A stretch of DNA of 64,000 nucleotides. Source: Kroppenstedtia guangzhouensis (GTDB lineage Bacteria > Bacillota > Bacilli > Thermoactinomycetales > DSM-45169). Of this stretch, positions 18,089 through 25,078 are shown one piece after another. The stretch is from the NCBI RefSeq assembly GCF_014637345.1, contig NZ_BMEX01000004.1, forward strand, positions 1-64,000, read 5' to 3'. How positions within the stretch are numbered: position 1 is the stretch's first letter; the number at the start of each line of letters is the position of its first letter. The translations under genes and the position numbers were made by a program. Under the pieces are notes generated by a model. It was not told the origin of the DNA. It made no database searches and saw nothing but the letters and a program-made list of their open reading frames with translations.

Positions 18089-19600
18089 TCATTGATCCTT
18101 CTTTTCTTTGGATTTTTCATTGTTCTTTAGGTTACGGTACATCCGGGGGGAATGACCGGTCACTTGTTTGAAGATGCGGCTGAAGGTGTTGACGTGATTG
18201 AAGCCGCATTGGCGGGAGATTTCCCCGATGGTAAGGGTTGTGGTCTCCAGCAGGCGGCGGGCGTGCCGAACCCGGATCCTTTGCAGCAGTTGGCGGAATC
18301 CGATCTGTTTTTTCCGGGAGAGAAGATAGCTGAAATAGGAAGGGTTTCGCTCCACATGGTGAGCCACCTCCGCCAAACTGAGATCCGGACGATGAAACTG
18401 GGTTTCCATCCACCGGATGCCCCGTTCCACGGGATCCGCCTCTCCCCGTTGCCGCTGTTCCGCAGCCCCGTCCAAGAGCGCATAGATAAACAGAAGCAGT
18501 TCCTGTACGATCCGGTACAGGAGGGGGCTGTAGAGAACAGTGGAAAAGATCCGATGATAATGGTGTTCCAAGGAAGGGCGGTGTTGCAGGGACCAGCTTT
18601 TCATAAACCGTCGCAACTGGGCCAGCAGACTGGTCAACCGGATGCGCAGCAGTCCCGGATCGGGATAAGGGGGGGTCAAACCGAAAAACTCCCGTTGCAT
18701 CCACGACTTGATCCCGTCCCGGTCGGCTCTGTCCAGCATTTCGATCCAGAGACGTTGTTCCTCCGGGCTGAGAAAGGGGTCGATCGGTTTCCATTCCACC
18801 GGTTCATCCAGAGTCAATACTTGTCGGTCCCCCCGGTAAAACCGGAGTTGGAGGGCCAATCTCGCCATCCGGTACTGTTGCCGGAGAGGGGGAAGGTCCT
18901 GTCGGCTTGAGATGACTGCAAACAGGGATTCCGGTGAACGATCCGACCATTCCCGGATCAACCGGTATCCTTCCCTGTGAAGAGCTGGGGCCCCGCCGGA
19001 AGAGGAAGGGGGAAAAACCGCCGCCACAGTGTCACTCAAGGGAAACAGGCGGGGCGGCTCATGGAAGGGATAATCCTCCAAGAACCGGTACAGAGCCGGA
19101 ACAGTCTCTGTTCGTTCCGGCTGGAGGAGCATCAGACGTTGCTTTCCTTCTTCCGGCTCTTCGAGGAAGAGAGAGCGGTAGGAGGGCGGGGTGGGGACTG
19201 AGAGGGAGGCGGGATCAGTGCCGGAGACCGCTTCGGTCAACTCCCGGCAGGCCCGGTTGAGAGAGCGTTTGATCCGGTCTGGAGAAGCAGGTTTCACCCA
19301 CAGATCGACGGCGTGCAACTCGATGGCTTGGACTGCCCGGTCAAAGGTGGCCTCGGCGGTCATTCCGATCACCCTCCGGGTATAAGCGGGGAGCAGACGC
19401 CGAAATTCCTCCCACCGCTCCCGAGGGATCATATCCAGTTCGATGCAACAAACCGACGGTACCTCCCGGGTCAATCCTTCCAACAAGGTGTCAAAATCAG
19501 CTGTTGTCACCACCTTTTGAAAGGGAATCGGCCAAGCCCGCACGAGCCACTCCAGGCCGGTTCGCTCCTTTTCATCTCGGTCTGCGATCAACAGTTTCAA
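18089..19600 (-). CDS. AraC-family regulator with receiver-like N-terminus
   Basis: A 503-aa protein: an N-terminal receiver-like domain (1-120, MKLLIADRDEKERTGLEWLV; the phosphoacceptor region reads CCIELDMIPRERW, which departs from the usual spacing), a long middle region and a C-terminal AraC/XylS double helix-turn-helix (about 400-500; LSLAEVAHHVERNPSYFSYL, IGEISRQCGFNHVNTFSRIF). This is the YesN layout, but no histidine kinase is nearby. It precedes hutU on the same strand and may control it; the long middle may bind a ligand. Confidence 0.75.
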   Translation of the reverse strand: MKLLIADRDEKERTGLEWLVRAWPIPFQKVVTTADFDTLLEGLTREVPSVCCIELDMIPRERWEEFRRLLPAYTRRVIGMTAEATFDRAVQAIELHAVDLWVKPASPDRIKRSLNRACRELTEAVSGTDPASLSVPTPPSYRSLFLEEPEEGKQRLMLLQPERTETVPALYRFLEDYPFHEPPRLFPLSDTVAAVFPPSSSGGAPALHREGYRLIREWSDRSPESLFAVISSRQDLPPLRQQYRMARLALQLRFYRGDRQVLTLDEPVEWKPIDPFLSPEEQRLWIEMLDRADRDGIKSWMQREFFGLTPPYPDPGLLRIRLTSLLAQLRRFMKSWSLQHRPSLEHHYHRIFSTVLYSPLLYRIVQELLLFIYALLDGAAEQRQRGEADPVERGIRWMETQFHRPDLSLAEVAHHVERNPSYFSYLLSRKKQIGFRQLLQRIRVRHARRLLETTTLTIGEISRQCGFNHVNTFSRIFKQVTGHSPRMYRNLKNNEKSKEKKDQ

Positions 19601-19743
19601 CTGCCATCCCTCCCTGTGCTCATCCTTTTTATTATACCGAAAAAGGGCGCCCCACTCACTTCACAGGCGCCCCATATGGAAAAAGTGGACCGGTTTGTGG
19701 GGGAGGATGTCGGTCGCTCCCGCCGGTTCCGGGAGGGAGAACA

Positions 19744-20718
19744 TCAGGAACCGGTGATGACTCCGCCGTTGACGTGGAGCACCTGACCCGTGACATACCC
19801 CGAATCCTCCGATGCCAGATAGACATAGGCGGGTGCCAGTTCAAAGGGTTGCCCCGCCCGCTTCATCGGGGTATCGGTTCCAAAGGGGGCGACCTGCTCT
19901 GCAGAGAAGGAGGAGGGGATCAGGGGAGTCCAGATCGGGCCCGGAGCCACGGCATTCACCCGGATTCCCCGGTCGGCCAGGGACTGGGAGAGGGAGCGGG
20001 TGAATGCGACGATGGCTCCTTTGGTGGCGGAATAATCGATCAGTTCCCGATGCCCTTCATAGGCGACCACGGAGGTGGTGTTGATGATGGAACTTCCGGG
20101 ATGAAGGTGAGGGAGGGCGGCCCGGGTCAGATAAAAGAAAGAAAAGATATTGGTTCGAAAGGTCAGCTCCAATTGTTTCGGGCTGATCTCCAGGATACTT
20201 TTTTGGGGAAACTGAACGGCGTGGTTGTTGACCAGAATGTCCAATCTCCCAAAGGTAGACAGGGTTTGCCGGATCACTTCCGTTGCGGCCTCTTCTTCCG
20301 TCAAATCGCATCGGATCGGCAGACACCGCCGGCCCAGCTCCTCCACCCGCATCTGTGTGGCTTTTGCATCCCCGTCTTCGCAGAGATAGGGGATCACCAC
20401 ATGGGCACCCTCTTTGGCAAAGGCGATCGCCACGGCACGTCCGATCCCGCTGTCTCCCCCGGTAATCACCGCCACCCGGTCCAGCAACTTGCCGCTTCCC
20501 CGGTAATGTGGGTTTTCACTGATGGGTGGCGGAACCATCAACGACTCCAGCCCCGGCTGCCGGGGTTGGTGTTGAGGAGGAAAGGCGAGAGGCTGACAGG
20601 AAATCTTTGTTTCAACTCCCCAATATGGATACACCGGATACAAAATGGGAACACCCCGCTTTTCAATCGTTCCTGTCTGCAGTTTATTCCGCAGGAGCCC
20701 AGGGGTGAGTGGACACAC
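19744..20718 (-). CDS. SDR-family oxidoreductase (YhdF/YhxC-like)
   Basis: A classical short-chain dehydrogenase/reductase of the general-stress type: the N-terminal conserved QPRQPGLES, the NAD(P) motif TGGDSGIGR, NNHA, a Ser in NTTSVVAYEG, the YSATKGA catalytic Tyr-Lys, and NAVAPGPIWTPLIP. The start is uncertain: the ATG at 20718 lies just inside the upstream gene's terminator, while family alignment suggests a start 25-35 codons later (for example TTG at 20643 after GCGGGGTG). The substrate is unknown. Confidence 0.82.
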   Translation of the reverse strand: MCPLTPGLLRNKLQTGTIEKRGVPILYPVYPYWGVETKISCQPLAFPPQHQPRQPGLESLMVPPPISENPHYRGSGKLLDRVAVITGGDSGIGRAVAIAFAKEGAHVVIPYLCEDGDAKATQMRVEELGRRCLPIRCDLTEEEAATEVIRQTLSTFGRLDILVNNHAVQFPQKSILEISPKQLELTFRTNIFSFFYLTRAALPHLHPGSSIINTTSVVAYEGHRELIDYSATKGAIVAFTRSLSQSLADRGIRVNAVAPGPIWTPLIPSSFSAEQVAPFGTDTPMKRAGQPFELAPAYVYLASEDSGYVTGQVLHVNGGVITGS

Positions 20719-20724
20719 ATAAAA

Positions 20725-20754
20725 GCCCCCTTCTCCTGCGATGGAAAGGGGGGC
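20725..20754 (-). terminator. terminator of the aldo/keto reductase
   Basis: On the minus strand GCCCCCCTT and AAGGGGGC form a stem followed by TTTT, 10 nt after the reductase stop. Confidence 0.75.
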
Positions 20755-20762
20755 AACCGGAT

Positions 20763-21593
20763 TCAGAAGTTGAAATTGTCCGGATCGGGGCCGGTTCTTT
20801 CATCCCGGTTGAGAGCATCGATCCGTTCCATCTCTTCCGGGGTCAGTTCAAAATCAAACACATCGGCGTTGCTTTGGATCCGCTCTTTCCGGACCGATTT
20901 GGGAATGGTGACCACCCCGTGTTGCAGGTCCCAGCGGAGGACCACCTGGGCCGGGTTTTTCCCGTGCTTCTCCGCGATGGAGAGAATCGTCTCATGATCG
21001 AGGATCTTTCCGCGCATCAAGGGAGCCCAGGCCTCCAGGCGGATGTGGTTTTGCTTGCAGAAGGCCAACAGCTCTTTCTGGGTGAGACGGGGGTGAAACT
21101 CCACCTGATTGACCGCCGGGGTGATTTCACAGTTGCCCATCAGGTCCTCCAGGTGGTGCACCTGGAAGTTGCACACCCCGATCGCCCGCACCCGACCGTT
21201 ATGGACGAGATGTTCCAGTGCTTTCCATGTCTCCAGGTACTTCCCCTTCACCGGCCAGTGGATCAGGTAGAGATCGATCCAGTCCAGGCCCAGTTTCTTC
21301 CGGCTTTCTTCAAAGGCCCGGAGGGTGGATGGGTACCCTTGTTGATCATTCCACACCTTGGTGGTGACAAAAATCTCTTCCCGGGGGATTCCGGATTCCC
21401 GGATCGCCTTTCCGACCCCTTCTTCATTGCGATAAAACGCGGCGGTGTCGATCAGGCGGTATCCGTGATCCAGGGCGGTCCGCACCGACCGGACCACTTC
21501 GTCCCCCTCTTCCGCTTTGTACACCCCCAACCCAAACCAAGGCATCTCCACTCCGTTGTTCAGTCGGGTCCGCTCAGACAAACTTTTCGGCAT
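20763..21593 (-). CDS. aldo/keto reductase
   Basis: A 276-aa (beta/alpha)8 NADPH-dependent oxidoreductase of the YvgN/DkgA type. The catalytic tetrad is visible: Asp in YRLIDTAAFYRNE with the Tyr, Lys in VTTKVWNDQQG and His in LYLIHWPVKG; IPKSVRKERI binds the cofactor phosphate. Probably detoxifies aldehydes such as methylglyoxal. It is monocistronic with its own terminator. Confidence 0.9.
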   Translation of the reverse strand: MPKSLSERTRLNNGVEMPWFGLGVYKAEEGDEVVRSVRTALDHGYRLIDTAAFYRNEEGVGKAIRESGIPREEIFVTTKVWNDQQGYPSTLRAFEESRKKLGLDWIDLYLIHWPVKGKYLETWKALEHLVHNGRVRAIGVCNFQVHHLEDLMGNCEITPAVNQVEFHPRLTQKELLAFCKQNHIRLEAWAPLMRGKILDHETILSIAEKHGKNPAQVVLRWDLQHGVVTIPKSVRKERIQSNADVFDFELTPEEMERIDALNRDERTGPDPDNFNF

Positions 21594-21710
21594 ACAGGTG
21601 CCCTCCCATTCTTTTGAAGAGTCTATCTTTTACTATACCTGAAAGGATGAGGGGGGGAGACACGTTTGTAAGGGAGCTCTCCAATCTTCATCTGTGGAGG
21701 ATCTAATATA

Positions 21711-21778
21711 AAAAAAGCCCATAAAATCTTGATGGAGGATCCCGAGTATCGGAAAGTACACCATTGCACGGGCTTTTT
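21711..21778. ncRNA. nested hairpin / terminator, possible small RNA
   Basis: The element folds as nested stems: AAAAAAGCCC/GGGCTTTTT outside, ATGG/CCAT, then CCGA-GTA-TCGG inside. It has a T-run at its 3' end in both directions, so it may simply be a bidirectional terminator. It lies about 100 nt before the LysE-type gene. No known riboswitch is recognised. Confidence 0.4.
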
Positions 21779-21882
21779 GTTCCCTTTGCCCTGGGCTTTA
21801 CATCGGTGGTGGATGATAGAAGAGAGAGTCACTCCCGCCCCTCCCCGTGGGGGGGATCTCTTCAATGATCGGAGGGAAAAGT

Positions 21883-22483
21883 GTGTGGGCTTTTATGCAT
21901 GGGTTTTTGTTGGCGTTTGGATTGATTCTCCCCCTCGGCGTGCAAAATGTGTTCATTTTTAACCAAGGGGCTGTACCAGCCCCGATTCTACAAAGCGTTG
22001 CCTGCCGTTATAGCGGCGACGCTGTGTGATGCAACCTTGATCATTTTGGCTGTGATGGGAGTCTCCGTTCTGATTTTAACCGTCGGATATTTTAAATATA
22101 TCTTATTGCTGATCGGAATCATTTTTCTTATTTATATGGGGATCGTTACCTGGCGATCCCAGGATGATGGAAACGGGACCAACCCGGACAGAATGACTGC
22201 AAAAAAACAGGTTTTGTTTGCTTGTTCAGTTTCTTTGCTCAATCCCCATGCGATCCTGGACACCATTGGGGTGATCGGAGCCAGTTCGATTCAATATCAC
22301 GGTTCCGATAAATTCTGGTTTACTTTTGCCGGTATCCTGGTATCCTTGCTATGGTTTATTACTTTGGCAATTGCCGGAGGCTTGCTTAAAAAACTGAAAT
22401 CCGGTGTGATTCCTGTCTTCAATAAGATCTCTGCTCTGATCATTTGGGGAAGTGCAATTTATCTTGTGATAAACTTTCTTTAG
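21883..22483 (+). pseudogene. LysE/ArgO-family amino-acid exporter, frameshifted
   Basis: The first frame gives WAFMHGFLLAFGLILPLG then VQNVFIFNQGA; the family sequence then continues in another frame as QPRFYKALPAVIAATLCDA through to the end, about 200 residues in all with six helices. The shift lies near 21970-21985 (removing one C in TACCAGCCCC restores the frame). A GTG at 21883 with GGAGGG six nt upstream is the best start. Such proteins export basic amino acids. It may be a real pseudogene or a sequence error. Confidence 0.8.
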
Positions 22484-22634
22484 TTGTGTTTTTTTAATAG
22501 TAAGTCTCCTGTCTGATCTCTAGTGCTGATGTCCCGCAAAAGATACCGAGACAAGACGTATTGCACTTTTGAAAGAAGAGAGGAAAAATAGTGTATGAGG
22601 CGATGGCCTCTCGTTTCCAATTGGGGGGGAAAAC

Positions 22635-22850
22635 ATGGAGAAGCTGTGGCGGCGATCCAGGAACTTTCCCCATCGGGTTATTCTCTGCCTGGTGGGTGTA
22701 CGGATGCTGATCCTGGTCATTGTCGCGCTGTGGATCATTCTCCAAGACAGAGACCTTCCGGACCTGTTGTTTTGGACGACTTTCGGAATCCTCTTTGCAA
22801 CCCAGTTCATCGACGTTCGCCGGAAGGTAAAAAGAAAGGTAAAAAGATAA
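22635..22850 (+). CDS. small membrane protein (71 aa), unknown
   Basis: Two hydrophobic segments (about residues 14-36 and 44-58) and a basic tail VRRKVKRKVKR. GGGGGGGAAAAC precedes the ATG, and a strong terminator follows within 20 nt, so it is probably expressed. The family was not recognised. Confidence 0.6.
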   Translation: MEKLWRRSRNFPHRVILCLVGVRMLILVIVALWIILQDRDLPDLLFWTTFGILFATQFIDVRRKVKRKVKR

Positions 22851-22863
22851 GAAGAGAAGAGCT

Positions 22864-22896
22864 CGCCCGGGAGCCTGCCCCTGGGCGTTTTTTTTT
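22864..22896 (+). terminator. terminator of the small membrane protein gene
   Basis: CGCCCGGGAGCCTGCCCCTGGGCG hairpin followed by nine T. Confidence 0.85.
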
Positions 22897-22955
22897 GTAA
22901 CCACTCTTTGTCCATAGGCTGAAGTGGACAGAAATTGTCAAGGGAGGAAAGTGTT

Positions 22956-23441
22956 ATGGAGGATTCCCACCCTAAACAACGGTTGGCCTGGCATGAGACG
23001 TTGGAGTGGCATGAGCTGGTGGCCTTCCAGTCCGGTGGATTGATGAGACTGAAGAAGATTTACATGGTTTTTATCCAAGGATTAACTGCCAATCTGAAGG
23101 AGCTGATGGCTTTTTATCCCGCCGCCCCCCCAAGTGGCTGACCGACTGCATACAGATTCGGAAAATATCTCCATGGAACGGAGAGATGAGACGGGTTACT
23201 ATGCGGACAAATCCTGGGATGGGCCAAATCCGCCGTCCGGAACTATGCTGTCACCCTGACGGAGACAACCACCCCCAACCTTCATCAAGTCCTGTTGAAG
23301 CAGATGGTGTCCGCTGTTCAGATGCATTACATGGTATTCCGTTTCATGTACCAAAGGGGGATGTACCCCTCCCACGACCTCCAGCGATTATTGGAAGGAG
23401 ACCTGATGTGGGCCAAGAAGGCTCTGTCGATGAAATACTGA
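22956..23441 (+). pseudogene. CotF-like spore coat protein, multiply frameshifted
   Basis: Three frames together read like one CotF/YhcQ-type coat protein: [20 protein letters not shown] at the start, then DRLHTDSENISMERRDETGY, then TETTTPNLHQVLLKQMVSAV and YQRGMYPSHDLQRLLEGDLM to a normal end LSMKY. There is a shift in a C7 run at about 23126-23132, another near 23205, and the segment between LKKIY and IQGL seems shortened. GGAGG at 22945-22960 supports translation of the first piece. The product would be a truncated 60-aa peptide. Confidence 0.78.
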
Positions 23442-23620
23442 TGGGGCTTTGGAAGATGGATCTCGCCCGATCTTTGGTTTGGACCATCCGGGGCGTACCC
23501 GGTTCCGTTGGAGGCGGAAGGTGGGTATGTTCCCGGCGGGAGTGACAGATTCAAAAAATACTGATGGATATGATAAAATAGGGGGGGACTTTTGGGAAAA
23601 GTCATCGGAGGAGAGAAACG

Positions 23621-24106
23621 ATGAAAACAATCACCATACATCCAGTCGGCAAAGTCTTTTCCCCCCGTAAAGATTTGATGGATGATTATTGGGGAGGAGT
23701 TGTGTCCGAGATCCGGATTGACCCGGAACAATTTACGGCGGAGGCGGTTTCTGAATTGGAATCCTTCTCCCATTTGGAAATTGTTTTTTTCATGGATCGG
23801 GTACCAAGGGAAAAAATTCAACGGGGGGCTCGCCATCCCCGAAATCGGATGGATTGGCCCAAGGTGGGTATTTTTGCGTAGCGCGCCAAGGCACGCCCCA
23901 ATTGCATCGGGGTGTCCTGTTGCCGATTGCTCAAGGTGGAGGGACTCGTCTTGTCTGTGGAAGGATTGGACGCCATCGACCAAACTCCGGTTTTGGATAT
24001 CAAGCCATATATGAAGGAGTTTGGACCCCGGGGACCCGTCAGACAACCGGAGTGGGCCAAAGAAGTGATGAGATTCTATTATGAATCAAAGGAGGATCCA
24101 GTATAA
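23621..24106 (+). pseudogene. trmO: TrmO (TsaA) tRNA methyltransferase with internal amber stop
   Basis: One continuous frame encodes a full-length (161-codon) TrmO, which methylates N6-threonylcarbamoyladenosine at tRNA position 37: PVGKVFSPRK, SHLEIVFFMDRVP, GARHPRNRMDWPKVGIFA, RAKARPNCIGVSCC and LDIKPYMKEFGPRG are all conserved. A single TAG at 23879-23881 replaces the codon after GIFA, where the family has Gln (one change, CAG to TAG). The 3' half is well preserved, so the mutation is recent, suppressed, or an error. AGGAGAGAAACG precedes the ATG. Confidence 0.85.
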
Positions 24107-24177
24107 GGGCTCCGGGATCATGAGGGAAGGGAATTCTGATAACCGCGCTTCCCACTTCCTCCACCCCACCTGCCGGG

Positions 24178-24338
24178 TTTACATTCCTCATTCCGTGGGA
24201 TAGAATAAAGCCAAAGACCAAAGGCATACAATCATGGCACGAACCCGGCGACCACCGGGTCCGTACAGTCTTAACCAACTGGTCATTGGTCAGATGTCCG
24301 GTTCCCGGGGCCACGGGTGCCGGACTTCTTCTTTTTCC
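24178..24338 (+). ncRNA. antisense RNA, candidate type I antitoxin (with promoter)
   Basis: A sigma-A promoter (TTTACA at 24178-24183, 17-nt spacer, TAGAAT at 24201-24206) should start an RNA near 24213. The RNA has hairpin CACGAACCCGG/CCGGGTCCGTA (24238-24266), a linker and a terminator hairpin (GTCCGG...CCGGAC, 24296-24326) with T-rich tail to 24337, about 125 nt in all. It is opposite the 3' part of the 42-codon hydrophobic ORF on the minus strand. A second copy with promoter and both hairpins is at 31340-31480. Confidence 0.7.
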
Positions 24339-24411
24339 TGTTTAGCCAGTGAGCCAGCCATACCGGGCCAAAGGCCAGGAATGCCGCCCACAGCAGGGAA
24401 AGGAAGTCCAT
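24283..24411 (-). CDS. small hydrophobic peptide, candidate type I (Fst/TxpA-like) toxin
   Basis: A 42-codon ORF with a strong GGAGGAGG 9 nt before its ATG. The peptide starts MDFLSLLWAAFLAFGPVWLA, a single membrane helix of about 20 residues, followed by HWLNRKKKK and a polar tail, the usual layout of membrane-acting type I toxins. Its 3' end overlaps the antisense RNA by about 55 nt, as in TxpA/RatA. A minus-strand promoter about 190 nt upstream would give the long leader typical of such mRNAs. Toxicity is inferred. Confidence 0.65.
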   Translation of the reverse strand: MDFLSLLWAAFLAFGPVWLAHWLNRKKKKSGTRGPGNRTSDQ

Positions 24412-24603
24412 CGGCTTTCACCTCCTCCCATGGGAGCATGGAAGGTTCACCTCCTCGGAGTGAGACATGGGTGCTCCTGCGCTGGCCCCTTCCTTCCGTG
24501 AGGACGAAAAGAAGATGCGCCAGCAGGTCTGGTGATCCACTCCTCAGAAGTGGGGTGAAGATGTCGATGGGGTCCAACATCGTTGGGTTCGTGCCTTATG
24601 GGA

Positions 24604-24632
24604 ATTATATCTTGTCTTACCCTGACCGTCAT
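24604..24632 (-). promoter_or_regulatory. promoter of the small toxin mRNA
   Basis: On the minus strand ATGACG (24632-24627), a 17-nt spacer and TATAAT (24609-24604). The predicted mRNA has a leader of about 185 nt before the toxin ATG. Confidence 0.55.
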
Positions 24633-24693
24633 CCCCAATCGACAGAATTATCAGTATGGTCGCAAAGTTCCTCGCAGGTAACTAACTTCAGAT

Positions 24694-24800
24694 GGGTTTA
24701 CTTTCCGATTTTGATAGAAACCAATGGGCGAACGGGACCGGATCAAGGGTTGGGAATGCCACCATGGCAAGCACGAACCCGGCGGCCACCGGGATCGTGA
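24694..24800 (+). repeat. degenerate third copy of the antisense-RNA element
   Basis: GGGTTTACTTTCC and GATAGAA correspond to the promoter of the other copies but with a spacer shortened to about 12 nt, and AGCACGAACCCGGCGGCCACCG (24770-24791) matches the first hairpin. The terminator hairpin is missing. Likely an inactive relic. Confidence 0.6.
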
Positions 24801-24824
24801 CGAGCTGAGCCATATGATTGGGGC

Positions 24825-24921
24825 GTTGTGAAAAAGCGGTTTACAGGGAGGGTTGGTTTTCCGATGGAGCGTCGTTGGATTGCTAAAACTTTGGCTCCGG
24901 AATGTGAAATCGATTCCGACC
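24825..24921. repeat. dispersed ~100-bp structured repeat, copy 2
   Basis: Same order of blocks as the copies at 8145 and 50412 (TTGTGAAAAAGC, GGGAGGGTTGG, ATGGAGCGT, TTGGAT, ATGTGAAATC, ATTCCGACC). The pairing of the long stem is weaker here. It lies between the toxin-antitoxin locus and hsdR. Confidence 0.65.
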
Positions 24922-25029
24922 GAGCACGAATTCACATCATTTCCAGAGATCAAAGGGCTTCTAACTTAGTGTGCAAACAAAGGAGAAGCTTCGTGAGTTG
25001 CCCACACCTCTGAAAATATTACCAAGCCA

Positions 25030-25038
25030 TGCTATACT
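25030..25038 (+). promoter_or_regulatory. extended -10 promoter of the hsd operon
   Basis: TGCTATACT (TG-N-TATACT) 40 nt before the proposed hsdR start; no clear -35. Confidence 0.5.
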
Positions 25039-25078
25039 AAAAGTATCACTTTTTTCTTACAAAGAGGGAGTGGAGGCT

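Noticed and set aside
24697-24816. Minus-strand 41-codon hydrophobic ORF (starting MAQLVTIPVAAG) in the degenerate RNA copy
   Set aside because: No ribosome-binding site; its hydrophobic part is just the complement of the conserved hairpin.
24828-25013. Plus-strand ORF starting in repeat copy 2
   Set aside because: Not conserved in the other repeat copies, where it stops after two to seven codons.
24971-25078. N-terminal extension of hsdR
   Set aside because: Extends across the promoter; the family N-terminus and a good ribosome-binding site fit the TTG at 25079.
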